Notes: generated by a model not told the origin, from the sequence alone. A DNA stretch of 64,000 nt from Nephrocerus scutellatus (GCA_947095585.1 OX352765.1:21482254-21546253); one strand, 5' to 3'; shown: positions 22,685-34,149, counted from the stretch's first letter. Made by a program: numbers and translations.

Positions 22685-22952
22685 TCGCCGTAGCTTTAGT
22701 GGTTAGTGTATTGGACTTCTGAGGGGGAAGTTCGAAGTTCAAATCCAAAAAAACACCCAAATCTTTTTTCCGGTTCCACCTTTCGCGAATGTATGACAAA
22801 CGTTCGGGAGTATAGTAACTTCTTAAATCGCCTTTCGGATATGGCTTTATATGGCAGTTTGCTTCCATTTGGGTGCAAATATATAACACGCACAACACGA
22901 GAAACTAGGTCATAAGGGTCTGTCGTGCCAAATATTATTATTATTATTATTA
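22685..22952 (+). mobile_element. tRNA-headed SINE copy
   Basis: Near full length: head GCCGTAGCTTTAGTGGTTAG, an altered B box at 22736-22746 (GTTCAAATCC), the family body and ATTATTATTATTATT tail (22936-22950). It keeps the A-box better than the copy at 4380 but the body is more diverged. Confidence 0.8.
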
Positions 22953-22955
22953 AAT

Positions 22956-23875
22956 TAAGTCTGACACTAATTACTCATGTCCAGGATCAATCTACAATTT
23001 ACTAGTTTTAAGTTATATGCTCTTTGACATCCAAACCGCCTTGCCTGATAGAGAGAAAATAGAACCGCGCGATAAAACTTATTGGTAAATGTTTCGCTGT
23101 GTTATCACGGTAGCGTTTCCTAGTTTTTTAAGTGAAATAGACCATCATTGCATTTCGACTTTCCAGACAAATCTAAATCACAAATCAGCGGTTTCAAAAA
23201 CAACAAACTCATTAACTATCAACTGTTAAGCAATCATGGAGAGGGGTAAATACTGACAACAACACACTTGTACTTATACTTGTACTTGTTAATACGGATA
23301 ATCTGAAAAAGTAGTCGCGCTGTCTGACAAAATATTCCATTACTGGCATTTTACAGCCATCATAATGTAACTCTGCTGATAACACATTGGCTCTGTAGTT
23401 CGCTTAAAAATTCAATTGAAAATTGATGATGACGAGCGATGAGATCATTGCAAGTGAACAATCGAGCAAATACGTATTTTCCAAATCGAAAAATACCCCG
23501 AAAACATGAATATTTATATTTCTCACAGATAGAAATACTGCTAGAACATCCAGCTGATATAAAGACAATTCTTGTTTCACCTGAGCGAAATTATCTGCAT
23601 CCCTTGATCTAGATCTTAATAAAGTTATTAATAAACTGAAAGTTTTGATTGAAAGTATGATTAGGTCTCTCCTCGTGTAACCAAGCCCTATTATGTATTG
23701 TCCACGCTTAAGCAAAGATTATAGTTCATTACATTTTTCTATACTCAATACTCAGTAAGAAGGTACTATGCGCGGCACTTGACTTAAACTAAATTAACAT
23801 TAATGTGATGTTCGTTTTTTTTCTATTTAGATGACTTAGAGAGCAAGCTTCTTATAGCAGTGAAATAATAGAAAT
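22956..23875. other. Unique DNA, no gene seen
   Basis: A 103-codon minus-strand open stretch at 23404-23715 lacks any domain, signal peptide or relatives in the window and is treated as chance. Confidence 0.35.
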
Positions 23876-23879
23876 GAAG

Positions 23880-23942
23880 ATATTTACTGGCCGAACGTCC
23901 AAACCGAATCGGTCTGTCGCGCCGAATATTATTATTATTATT
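23880..23942 (+). mobile_element. SINE 3'-end fragment
   Basis: Only the last ~60 bases of the family remain: ACCGAATCGGTCTGTCGCGC followed by CGAATATTATTATTATT. 5'-truncated. Confidence 0.6.
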
Positions 23943-24174
23943 TTTATATTCCAAAAACAATTTTTCTTTATATGATGTCAGTTTCCATAATAGTGTTGAC
24001 AAAAAAGCAGCAGTTCCTCATTTTAAATTTTTTATAGGAAAACGTTAGTTTTTCAGTAATTATAAAGGAGTGTAAAAATGGGGGTTTAATGTTTTAAAAG
24101 TTACACTAAGCACAACTATAAAAAAATTAAATTCCCCTAATAAACCAAACGAAAATGCGGAACGAAAATCATCT

Positions 24175-24790
24175 TTGTCGAAACGCCAAGTTTTAAAGTT
24201 CCGAAAAATGGTATGCAAAACCAAACCACCGACGCATGTACTTCGCGCAGCTTTATCTACTGGAAATGGAGGAATTCGTTGGACTCTTACATCTCAACTC
24301 AAACATCTGGACTACGGTGACGACGTTTGTTTACTCTCACACAGGATTATGGTGCTGCACCAAATGACAACAAATGTGGAAAAGGGAGGCAAATGTTGTG
24401 GGTTTTAAGATGAATACTGCCAAAACCAAAATCATCAACCTCAGCACTAACTTAGTAACTCAAGTTAACATTTCTGGGCACCCGGTAGAGAGAGTAAAGA
24501 GTTTCCAATATCTTGGGAGTATTGTCTCGACCGAAGGTGGAACCGAACAGGACATTGTCAACCGAATCGGCAAAGCAAAATCAGTTTGGTAATGATGTCC
24601 ATGATATGGCAAGCCATGCGATCAGCTTAAACACCAAGCTGCGACTGTTCCGTTCAAATGTTAAATCTGTACTGTTGTATGGGTGCAGCACTTGGAAGGT
24701 GGTCCTACCTCAGGACCAACATCGAATGCGAATGTTCCGGCGTATCGTTCGATTTATGCGAAAATGTCATGAAAATTTTCATGAAATCAA
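24175..24790 (+). pseudogene. RTE-like LINE reverse transcriptase, central and C-terminal part
   Basis: In two or three frames: FRKMVCKTKPPTHVL, YGDDVCLLSH (the catalytic box, YADD changed to YGDD), KMNTAKTKIINLS, KSFQYLGSIVSTEGG, then SLNTKLRLFRSNVKSVLLYG. This order is typical of the RT palm end and thumb of RTE-type elements. Two frameshifts (about 24400 and 24590) and a stop make it dead. Confidence 0.8.
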
Positions 24791-24902
24791 TTGTTTTTAA
24801 TATCTAAAGCACAAGCTGTTTTATATATAAAAAAAAAATAGGCGATCCTATTTAAAAACCCATTACAAATAAATCATTTGTGGAATGAAATTTAACAAAA
24901 CA

Positions 24903-25292
24903 ACCCTTAAAAATTTAAATTTTTCATGTAAATTCTCTAATAACCAAAATATGCGCTTAAAAGAATTCTGAATTTCACTATGAAAATACATGCGAAGCAA
25001 TACATGCTTTTGTGGTTGTTAAAATAGCAACCACCAAGTCGTAAAGCAGTGCTGCACACAGCGCACAGGGTCATTTTGTTATGCCGTGATCTGATACTGC
25101 TATATGGCTATATTACCCCGGTGCCTGATCGCTACCAAATTTTAATAGAAATCGTTGTCACCGGAAATATACATGTGTACAAAGTTTCAATAAAATCGGG
25201 CTTTGTGAAGTGGGTTAAAAACTGATCGCGAGATTCCACCACCGAACGACAAAGCCATGCCGACGTGAAGTTAATATAGAGACTTTAAAAAG
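24903..25292 (+). repeat. Dispersed repeat, family H, both ends present
   Basis: 5' end ACAACCCTTAAAAATTTAAA with TTTTTCATGTAAATTCTCT; middle AAGCAGTGCTGCACACAGCG; 3' end TGGGTTAAAAACTGATCGCG, GAAGTTAATATAGAGACTTT. It parallels 16447-16850 over the full length. Confidence 0.6.
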
Positions 25293-25837
25293 AATTCCAA
25301 GTCCGTCTGAAATCAAAATAGTTCAGAGTAAAAATTAAAATGCGTAGAATGGTAAAAATTAACTGCGCAATTTCGCGGTCTAATTTTTTCAAATATACGC
25401 ATGAACCGTAACATGTAGAACAAACGCCTCAGAATGAGATTAAAAATGATTTTGAGTGAAAAATACAAAATGAAGTTCAAGCACGAAATTGAAACTATAA
25501 CTACACATAATAGGCAAAATAAGTAAAAATTTAAAAAAGTTTCATTTGCGATGTTTACTTTTAAACGCACACACTTAAATGTGTTATCGGATGCAGGAAC
25601 TTAATGAACAGACAGACAGATGTTTTAGTTTTGCTTTTGCAGCAGTCGGTCACGAGACTTTTTCTTCTTTAGCATTCTCTGATGCAAGAGTATTATTTTT
25701 CAACATCATATTACTCTAAATTATTTTACGAGATTATTATTAATAGTTACAATCCATTTTTAATTTTACCTTAATACCGCTATGAAATTGTGCGTTCGAC
25801 TTCTTATCAGCCAGAAGAAAGAAGAAAAAACCAACCC

Positions 25838-26130
25838 ATAAAATGTAAATTTTCTAATCGGAGATGCAAAGTTTGAATAAAATCGGATTAATTTTGAAAA
25901 AATTTATATGGAAGCTTCTCGGCCCTGCGGATCGATTACTTCCAATTCGTGCAAGTTTGCATGAGTTTGAATAAAATCGGACTTTAGGAAGTGGCGAAAA
26001 AACTGATTATTAGATTTGGCGACCAACAAAGTTTGAATAAAACCGGTCTTTAATAAGTGGGTTAAAAATCAATCACTAGAACAAACACAGACATCCGGAT
26101 GGGGAGTTAATTTAGAAAATTTAAAAAAAA
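25838..26130 (+). repeat. Dispersed repeat, family H, shorter variant
   Basis: 5' end CCAACCCATAAAATG, then the unit ATCGGAGATGCAAAGTTTGAATAAAATCGG, two rounds of AGTGGxxxAAAAAxTGAT, and 3' end GGGGAGTTAATTTAGAAAATT. Probably an internal-deletion or recombinant form. Confidence 0.55.
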
Positions 26131-27380
26131 ATCACAAAAATCGCACTCACCCTTTGAAATGCAGAAAATCCAAATGAAGAAATCCTCCTCGAGTAGGAGT
26201 CTGAGTTATTTTGAATTAATAGAAATATGATATATTCATGTGAATATATTAATAATTAAATGAATGATGAAATCGCTTATGTAAAACTGTCACTCTGATA
26301 ATCACACAAAAAATTCCACAACAGCACAATGTCGCGTCCGAGTCCTTGTCCAAGGAATGGCCGTTTTATAAATGAAATCAAAAGTCAAATCACATTCGTT
26401 CTTATAGCCAGCCGCACTTGTCGCAAGTGTGTCGTCCGTCGACCGGCGCTGCGCGTCGCTTACTTGCAGGATGTCGCAATTTGCAACAGGTAAACGAAGG
26501 AGCAGCTCGTCACGCGTTGATCACTCAAACTCAATACACAAAGTTGGTCGCGCGTTTTGCAGAGGCGGTAGTTAAATTAATTGTATCAGATAAGGAATAA
26601 TAAAAAAATTGTTATGAATGTACATTCAATCCTGCAGGACTGTAGCACGAATCTCAGTTGCTTCGTTTATCAAATAAATCTTCAAAAATTGTATGTTGCT
26701 TTGCACTTTCACAGCTCGATATGATTGTCAACAGTCAACTTGATTCATAAGTTTCTTGGGTATTAGTAAAAAAAAAATCTCGATTAGTGCGTAATCGCAC
26801 TTTTCTCAAAGATCACGTTTTTCACTAATTTACACTGATAACGTTTGCTTGCCTGATATATGTGGTGATACGAGTAGTTCACCCCGCCACGAGTTTGTGA
26901 TGACTGTGTGGCCAGCGACTATGTCCAATCTTATTTATAGTTAGAATGTACATTGATTAGTGATGTACTCGTACTAAGTGCGAATGTTTTCATTGCCGAT
27001 CATCTAGCCTGAAATTTGTTGTGTGACAAAGAGCCAAAGTATCTTCATCATTATTATTCGCTATTTGATAATGATTTTAGAGAACTTCTATTGGGTTTGC
27101 GTTTTGAAGCACATTTCAAGTTAATTCGTTATCGCCAGTCTGACAAATGTCAGTATGGGTTTGACATATATATCGTTTGAATTTTGTCTTCCAGCTTTAA
27201 AATTCTTCACTCAAAAGTATACGGCTGAAACCTTAATCCAGCTTCGCATATTTGTTTATCCTTAGGACTTTATTTGACCGAATCATTTGTCATTTTGTCG
27301 GGTACTTATTTTACTGCTTAGTAATTGCTTCCTAGGAATGAGAAAAAAAGCTGATGAAAAGAGCTTGATGTCTATGGGCA
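26131..27380. other. Intergenic DNA with one possible promoter
   Basis: Mostly AT-rich without coding signal. An unusual CpG-rich island of ~120 bases lies at 26405-26530 and is listed separately. Confidence 0.35.
26367..26489 (+). promoter_or_regulatory. Candidate core promoter and non-coding first exon
   Basis: TATAAA at 26367-26372 is followed 25-30 bases later by TCACATTCG, a loose match to the insect initiator. A GC-rich stretch with many CpG follows, then a strong donor CAACAG|GTAAAC with the exon end at 26489. This layout fits the first exon of a plus-strand gene whose other exons were not found within the window. Could be chance; no homology supports it. Confidence 0.25.
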
Positions 27381-27383
27381 TAT

Positions 27384-28760
27384 ATGTACATAGAAATAAA
27401 CCACGTTGCACATACAGCTATGACAAAGAGGGTAATCTGTTCGGTGACCTCAAGGGCAACTTGGAGGGAGTTCTTTCATGAGTTGCTAAATGATCAGCTA
27501 ACGGAAGATTTGTTGTCTTCACCAATGACTGATGACCACACTATGCTGCCACTGCCCACCAGAGTTAGCCGAGCGATAAATGGCCTCAAAAATAATAATA
27601 TACCAGCGGAGCTTATTAAATATGGAGGGCTCACATTACAGCAAGCAATCAATGAACTAAAAGTGCAAGTATTGAAGAAAGAAACTATGCCAGAATACTG
27701 AAGAAGGCCATCATGTGACCTGACACATAACAAAGCAGATATAACAATATACAGCAATTATCGTGGTGTAACGTTGTTGAGTACTGCGTATAAGATTATC
27801 TCCTCTAAGCTACAAGACAGCATAGTCCAATACTCTAAAGACAACTTTCGGCCACACAAGTACAGCTCAATCGATGATAAATCAAAAACTAATCAGATTT
27901 TCACCCCTACTCCGACCCCTAGACTCCGACTAGGGATGAACTGGTCTGCGTTCTATTCTACCTGGCGTTGAAGGGAACGATCGACTCGGATGTAACGGCG
28001 AGAGGAATAATCCTCTATAAGTCTATGCAGATACTGGCTTACTAAGACGATGTTTACATCATCGGTAAAAAAGCCTGAGCTGTACATGAAGCTTTAATCG
28101 TTAGCACGAAATCAGGGTCTACACTTAACTACGAGCATAACAAAGTACTCGGTGGGAAGGTATGGTGCAGGATATCCAACACTGATCCCTCAATTAAGAT
28201 AATGGAGGGCTAATTCGAACTAGTGTCTCTTAACTATCTCGGATCAATTGTAGCAGCAGATTACAGCATAGAACCAGAAATACCCACACGTTTGTTAAAA
28301 CCAAAAAAGTCTACTTTAGTGTGCCAAGACTCTCCAAAACCAGGAATTTAACCATGACTTCCAAGCTGCAGCTGGTATAAAAGACAACGGACACACCAGT
28401 ACTTACATAGAGATCTGAGACTTTAGTGCTTAGCAAAAAAAACCTCGCTGACCTAAGAGCCCGCGTTTAAGAGAATGTCTTATGGAGAAATGAATGCCGT
28501 AGGTGAGGAGGGATGATTCCGAAGACTCTATAATGATGAGATTTACAAGCGCTACCACAATTTCGACGTCGTGAAGAAAACTAAGCTCGGTAGGCTTCAG
28601 TAGACTCCATTGCGGTAGGATTTCTGGGGCAAAACAGCAATATCGGCCAAACCTACGCTGGTGTTTGATGGTGTAGACCAGGAAGCCCAGAGTCCACGAA
28701 AACGGTTCTGTCGGTTGGTAATGAGTTGACGTGATTCAAGATATTAGTTAATGAACGTTG
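27384..28760 (+). pseudogene. RTE-like (CFDP2-type) LINE reverse transcriptase remnant
   Basis: Order of motifs: WREFFHELLNDQLTEDLL, AINGLKNNNIPAELIKYGG, IYSNYRGVTLLSTAYKIIS, KTNQIF, a decayed AY.DDVYIIGK (YADD lost), SLNYLGSIVAADYS, EPEIPTRLL and VVKKTKLGRLQ. The same words occur in the minus-strand element at 48.2-50.2 kb (FNYLGSTVAAVN, RNKLGRLRWAGHLA). Many frameshifts. The 5' endonuclease part is missing. Confidence 0.8.
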
Positions 28761-29204
28761 CCATGAATTTGGACAAAAATTAGCATATTTGAGGTCCGTA
28801 CGAAGAAATTACCTTTCTTGGGTACAGTCTGTCTTAAATGCTCGGGGAGAGTCGAGAACAATTTTAAAATTTACAAGAAAAAAAACCATATTTTTTTCTA
28901 CTGCGGATTTTGTTTTGCGGTTTTGTGGGTTTATTGTCTTCTTCAAGCAAAAACTTAATAAATAATTTGTTTTATTTAAAATCTGTTTTTCACTTTACAG
29001 AAAACATTAGTACATATTTAAGACTGGAATACGATTTTTTTAAATGTGCTTTCTAAAAAAAGAAATTAAAAAATTATTAGCAAATTTTTCTCTTATTGTG
29101 TTAGGTATATAATTTTTGGCACGTGCGGCTTAAATGATAAGAATAAAAGTAGATTTTTTTTTTATATGAACATTTCTTTTTTAATAAGGATTTTTGTTTA
29201 TTAA
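28761..29204. other. AT-rich spacer, no gene seen
   Basis: A short piece at 28790-28870 (GAAATTACCTTTCTTGGGTA, GAGTCGAGAACA) may be a scrap of the Jockey/CR1-like LINE read on the minus strand (compare 56150-56215). Nothing else is recognised. Confidence 0.35.
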
Positions 29205-29500
29205 TAGGTTCAAAGATAATTATTTGGAGGCGATGTCATCCAATTTGGCATCCCTGAACTCTGGGCGTTCTGCTCTACGCCATTGCGGGAAAGGCTTAGT
29301 CCGCCACGCTTTTGAGTCTTACTTTCCTCTTCATGCGAGCTTAATGTCCTGCGCTTGTAATTATGACTTAATAATCGTCCTTCCAATTAATACTTTTCTG
29401 TGGACCGTGACTTAGAGGTAGAAGTGTTTTGCGTATCATGCGTATCATCATACAAGTCTCGGACACGTATGTAAGTGCTGAAACGATTATTGATTTTCAC
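29205..29500 (-). pseudogene. RTE-like LINE 3' part
   Basis: Reverse-strand match to the 3' region of the element at 48.2-50.2 kb: GATGTCATCCAATTTGGCAT, CTCTGGGCGTTCTGCTCTAC, TTCATGCGAGCTTAATGTCC, and AGTCTCGGACACGTATGTAA. About 130 bases in the middle are deleted relative to that copy. Confidence 0.65.
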
Positions 29501-29679
29501 ACCAAAAACTTGGTGGGAATTATGGAAGGTTAATGGAATATTATTATATTGGTGATTACTTTTCATAGCACACAAAAACACTTATGATACTAGTACTTCA
29601 CAATAATTCTCTTAGGTTGTACCTTTATCACTTTTCAATAACTTTTACAACTTGACTGGTTGAATTCCAAATAACTAAT

Positions 29680-29738
29680 CCACTTCTCTGCAGTGAACGC
29701 CACCTTTTATACTCATTGAAAAGCTTCCAGAAACTTCC
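29680..29738 (-). promoter_or_regulatory. Heat-shock-type promoter (HSE plus TATA)
   Basis: Read on the minus strand, 29738-29718 is GGAAGTTTCTGGAAGCTTTTC: alternating GAA and TTC blocks every five bases, a near-perfect heat-shock element with four units. Seven bases later comes TATAAAAG (29711-29704) and then TTCACTGCAGAGAAG. The following ~100 bases are A-rich and ATG-poor, like the long leader of fly Hsp genes. The expected heat-shock protein gene is absent: downstream lies the RTE-like LINE fragment at 29205-29500. It may be a promoter left from a lost Hsp copy, or belong to a mobile element. Confidence 0.55.
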
Positions 29739-29744
29739 AATATT

Positions 29745-30165
29745 GTAGACAGAAATGTTATTTACATCTAACGATACTTATATGCAATGAGTCATCTTCT
29801 AAAAATAGACTACATGTTCAATCATGTTTTTTTACAAAAACCGGGCAAACCACACAAACCGGTTTGACTACTTGTTTGACCAGTACACAATGATTCAAAC
29901 TTGCAGGCGGTTACATTTCAAATTTTAAATAATCTAAAGTCTTACAGCCTAAAAGTATGCTACATAAAAGTTCTTATTATTAGTATGCGGTATTTACATT
30001 GCAATTTATCTTAGGATTCAAGTTCTATTATATCCGCTTCTAACTACTTTTCGTAACAATATTTTAAAGGTTGAACTACTTCGAATTCCTGTTTCTTTAC
30101 CTCAATAGTAACAAGATGGGATCTTTTCTCGTAAAATGTAGCTCCAATTAAAAATATAAGATAAG
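29745..30165. other. No gene seen
   Basis: AT-rich flank upstream of the heat-shock-type promoter. Additional half HSE sites (TTTTTAGAAGA read on the minus strand near 29800) may belong to it. Confidence 0.3.
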
Positions 30166-30806
30166 AGAATGGCTTCTGAGTAGGAGGTTCGTGGTTCGAA
30201 TCCCAGTAACACCAAAAGTATTTTTCACGGTAAGTCGCGAAAGTCTGACAAACATCATCATCATATTTGGCTCGACAACCAGGGTCCGGTCCTGGCCTCC
30301 CGCAAAAATTCTCTCTACCGGTCCCGATTTCGAGCCGATGTCATCCAGTTTTGCATCCCTAGACTCTGGGCGTCCTGGTCTTAACGAGACTGATTTTGGG
30401 TTCCGTAATAATAATTTTTTACAGGCGAGGTTATTGGCCTCACGCCAACCTTTTTCGAAGGGACTAGCCCGATCATTCAGCTTTTCCTGCATTGGAGGAA
30501 AACTACCGGCGGCCACCAAGTGGAGGTTTTATCGCACTTCCACCAGTCAGAGATAGTTACGGCCACCTGCAATTCTAGAGCATTCTGTGTTATTCCCCTA
30601 TTCTGCTGATGGCTGACCGCCAAGTCTGACAAAAGTCTGAGAGTAATACCTTGTCACGGAAAGCTTCTCAATTCGCCGTTCGGAGATGGCATTAAATTGT
30701 AGGTCCCCTCCATTTGTGTTCACAAATTACATGTTCAACACAAATTGTTGTGAGAAGCTAGGCCTTGGACCGCAATGGTCTGTCGCGCCGACTATTATTA
30801 TTATTA
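30166..30806 (+). mobile_element. SINE interrupted by an RTE-derived insertion
   Basis: The SINE starts 5'-truncated at about 30170 (GCTTCTGAGTAGGAGGTTCG, B box GGTTCGAATCC intact at 30193-30203), breaks at 30252, resumes at 30622 (AGTCTGAGAGTAATACCTTG...) and ends with ATTATTATTATTAAT at 30795. The element between the halves is described next. Confidence 0.8.
30253..30621 (-). mobile_element. 369-bp internally deleted RTE-like LINE derivative
   Basis: Flanked by a perfect 12-bp target-site duplication AAGTCTGACAAA (30241-30252 and 30622-30633). The right part (about 30385-30621) matches the 5' untranslated region of the minus-strand LINE at 49970-50195; the left part (30253-30384) matches that LINE's 3' end, with a CATCATCATCAT start that is the ATG-repeat tail read backwards. 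It is thus a mini-element that keeps both ends of its parent and none of its protein, apparently mobilised by the parent's enzymes. It inserted into a pre-existing SINE. Confidence 0.8.
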
Positions 30807-30829
30807 ATAACACACTAAAGTGGGGTGTC

Positions 30830-31241
30830 AAATTTCGTGGATCCAGTTGATCTGCATGATATGGAAGATCAAAAATGTGATTTGAGTTGAAAAGGATTGT
30901 TTCTCCACCAAGCACAATAAGTGAAATGCTTGATAAACGATCAGCTACCGAGTCAGGATAACCGATCCATGGTATACCTCCTTGTTGCATATATATATGT
31001 ATGTGCATACCTAAATATAAGGAAATCATACTTCGCGCTTCTCTGCAACTTCAGTGACAATCATCCAAGGACGTAGCAGTTCATATATGCATGCATGTAT
31101 ATGTGTAATTGCCATGCAATCACCACAATTTTTAAACATCAGGAAGTCAAATCTTCTTTCTGGCATTGGAAAACTTGAAATGCCCTTGTCCTTGGCATAT
31201 TTAGATGTTCTAATAGAATTTTGCGACGACACATGGTACAC
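30830..31241 (-). pseudogene. Unidentified protein-like fragment
   Basis: Two adjoining minus-strand open stretches read less randomly than their surroundings: one (31241 to about 31027) contains PMPERRFDFLMFKNCGDCMA and ELLRPWMIVTEVAEKRE; the next (about 30990 to 30830) contains GGIPWIGYPDSVADRLSS and ILFNSNHIFDLPYHADQLDP, NLTPHFSVLL. They look like consecutive exons or a frameshifted exon of a conserved host protein, but no GT/AG pair joins them in phase, and the second runs into the end of a SINE. I cannot name the family. Likely a duplicated, broken gene fragment. Confidence 0.35.
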
Positions 31242-31259
31242 TTGTACTCACTAAATCTG

Positions 31260-31814
31260 GGTCATTGGGTCAGTCGAGCAGAGTAGAAAAGATTACTGAA
31301 ATTATATAACAGCTGATCAGTAGTAAATTGCGATCATTTGTTATCATCTCATTGCGATGGAAATACCTTCCTTCTGATGCATTGATTCAGTCCACAGTAT
31401 AAAAGAGATGGACTGACGGACATAAAATAAAAACTGATGAACGACATTTGATATATGTATATACATTAGAAATAGAATAAGTCAATGCATAAAAGACGGT
31501 TGATGTTTGAAACTGATAAATCCACTAAGAATATACATTTTTTTTATTAAGTGCATTAAGATGTTTAACGCAAACTAGTGACGACGGTAAATATTTATTG
31601 GGTTCTCAAAATTTATCAGTTCTAATAGTCAATCTGCGAAATACTGTGCGCATGAAGGTCTGTTAGCAATCGTTGATTATTAAAATTGTTGCATCATGTA
31701 TCAAAGCCAAAGCAAAAAAATAAATTTTTAAATTTTGTATTTCCACTTAAGAATACAAAAGGAGATTAAGGTTAAAGATGTTTTGTATGCGACGGCTTCT
31801 TTCGGCACCTGTTG
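31260..31814. other. AT-rich spacer, no gene seen
   Basis: No feature recognised between the protein-like fragment and the LINE that follows. Confidence 0.35.
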
Positions 31815-34147
31815 AATTTTGTATCACATCGAACCAGCCAAATCCGGGTTTTACCACTTAACAAATGGTGCGCTTTCTAAATTATTAGTTTATCAAAACC
31901 TGTACTACCAGTCACAGCCTAGAATACGTTCCAAGGTGCTGGAGAGATGTGCGGGTTCTATTCTTACCAAAAGGAGGAAAGAAATCCCCCGAGGATACTA
32001 GGTCGTATAGACCTATCAGTCTTACATCCTTCATCCTAAAGTCTATGGAGAAAATAATAGGCCATTACGTAAGGTCGAATGCTCTCCAACGAACTCCCGT
32101 GAATACCAGCCAACACGCATACCAGACTGGTAAATCGACGGAAACAGCACTACATGAGCTGACAACTGAAATCGAAGACACACTTCGAAGCAAAGAAATG
32201 GTATTATGCGCCTTCATCGACATACAAGGCGCTTTTGACAACACAAGCTTCGAAGTAATTCAAACACAATCCAGATCAAGGGGCATCGACTCCTCTACCA
32301 TAGGATGGGTCATGAGCATGCTAAGAAGCAGGAAGATTCAAGCCTCATTCGGCGAGGAAAGCATCACAATAGCGGCAACCAGAGGCTGCCCACAAGGTGG
32401 TGTCCTATCGCCCCTTCTGTGGCTATTAGTGATGGATCAGCTGCTCGCTAGGCTAGAAAACAACGGCCTAACTAATATTAGCTATGCAGATGACCTAGTC
32501 CTAGTAGTTCGTGGCAAATTCGAGAGCACGATAACAGATCGCATGCAGGTTGCTCTAAAACAAGTCAAAGACTGGTGTAAAGAGGTTGGACTAAGCGTCA
32601 ATCCTGACAAGATAGTTTGCACCCTATTCACCAAAAGACAAAAAGTAACGCTACCAGCAATACAATTCCAAGGCAAAACCCTTCAATTAATGCCAGAAGC
32701 TAAATACTTAGGGGTATTGTTTGACAAAAAACTAACATGGAACCCCCACATATCATATATCACAAACAAAGCTAATAAAGCTTACTTTGCCTGTCAGCGT
32801 ATGTTTGGCAAAACGTGGGGAATAAACCCGCAAATTACCCTCTGGCTATACCAAAGCATAATTAGACCCAGGCCCTGGTTTGGTGGCCAAAAACAGAGCA
32901 ATCAACGACACGCTCAAAACTGAACAAAATTCAAAGACTAATATGTCTAAGTGCAACGGGTGCAGCTAAGAGCTGCCCAACGGCAGCTCTGGAAAAACTT
33001 CTAGGACTTCCTCCCCTGCACATACACATCAAAAGCGAGGCTGTATCAAGAGCCACAAAACTAAAAATCCTTAAACAAATAAAGGCAAACAAACCAGGAC
33101 ACACCAGCATCATAACCAAAATAGACTTGGAATATGTAACTGTCCAACCATCAGACCTAATGATAAATACTAATAATTTCAAAAGGAATTTTTCAATTAA
33201 AATACCCGATCGGAATCAAGTTGAAAATATAATAAGTACCATTCCAAACCATGCAGCCATCTGGTATACAGACGGATCAAAAACAAACACAGGAACCGAA
33301 GCAGGAGTATTCGGACCCAGAATCACCCTACGAATACCCCTAGGAAGATCCCCAACAGTATTCCAGGCAGAAACTATAGCAATAGAAGCCTGCGTACTGG
33401 AATGTACTAAAAGAAAGTACAGAAGAGCAGCATTGCTAGCATTAAAAGGTCCAGTCTTTTACTCTAAAACAACGTGGAGCTGTTTCCGCCACTTAGAAGA
33501 ACTGGCCAAAAACAACAAAATCACACTTATGTGGTCTCCCGGACACTCAGGCATATCAGGAAACGAGGCAGCAGACCTATGCGCAAGAGAAGGCGCAGAA
33601 AGAAATTTTCACTGGCCCAGAACCCAGCATTGCCTATTCCAAATGCCATATCAACAGAAAAATTAAAGAGTGGGAAAACGCTACTATCGAAGCAGAATGG
33701 AATTCTTCGCCTGGGATGAGACAAGCCAAGAAGCTTCTAAACTACAACATTAGTCATATGGACAGGGCCATCAAACTGGACCGCCACACACTAAGAACAC
33801 TAATCTGGTATATGACAGGACATGGCCCATTCCAAGACCACCTTTTGAAAATAGGCAAATCCCAATCGGACCGCTGCCGATTCTGTAACAAGGCAAAGGA
33901 AACGTCAGAGCATATACTCTTCGTATGCGTAGCCCTCACCCAGAAAAGAATGAAACATCTCAAGGCCTATACGGTTCCATGGCCGAATGCCAGACCAATC
34001 GCATTGTCAGATGTGGTGGCATTCACGAAGGAACTGAACAACCACATAATGTGGTAAAACGTCAGGGACGCACAATAGACCTAAAGGTCGCAGTGCTCAG
34101 GGCTGTTCGGCCCCACCTAATATAATAATAATAATAATAATAAATAA
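31815..34147 (+). pseudogene. I/LOA-like LINE: RT, RNase H, Cys knuckle, (TAA)n tail
   Basis: 5'-truncated; the endonuclease is missing. RT at about 31950-32870: SYRPISLTSFILKSMEK, LCAFIDIQGAFDN, RGCPQGGVLSPLLW, ISYADDLVLVV (catalytic YADD intact), KYLGVLFDKKLTW. A frameshift near 32880 leads to CLSATGAAKSCPTAALEKLL (about 32940-33000), then RNase H: AAIWYTDGSKTNTG, FQAETIAIEA, MWSPGHSGISGNEAADLC. The motif between them (normally SDSQAA) is replaced. A frameshift near 33620 leads to the C-terminal knuckle DRCRFCNKAKETSEHILFVC (C-x2-C-x8-H-x4-C). It ends with a TAA repeat (34123-34147), as in I-type elements. Few disruptions suggest it is relatively young. A shorter relative occurs at 7430 and 14452. 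Confidence 0.85.
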
Positions 34148-34149
34148 TA

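Noticed and set aside
23404..23715. 103-codon minus-strand open stretch
   Set aside because: No signal peptide, domain or codon pattern of a gene; expected by chance in AT-rich DNA of this length.
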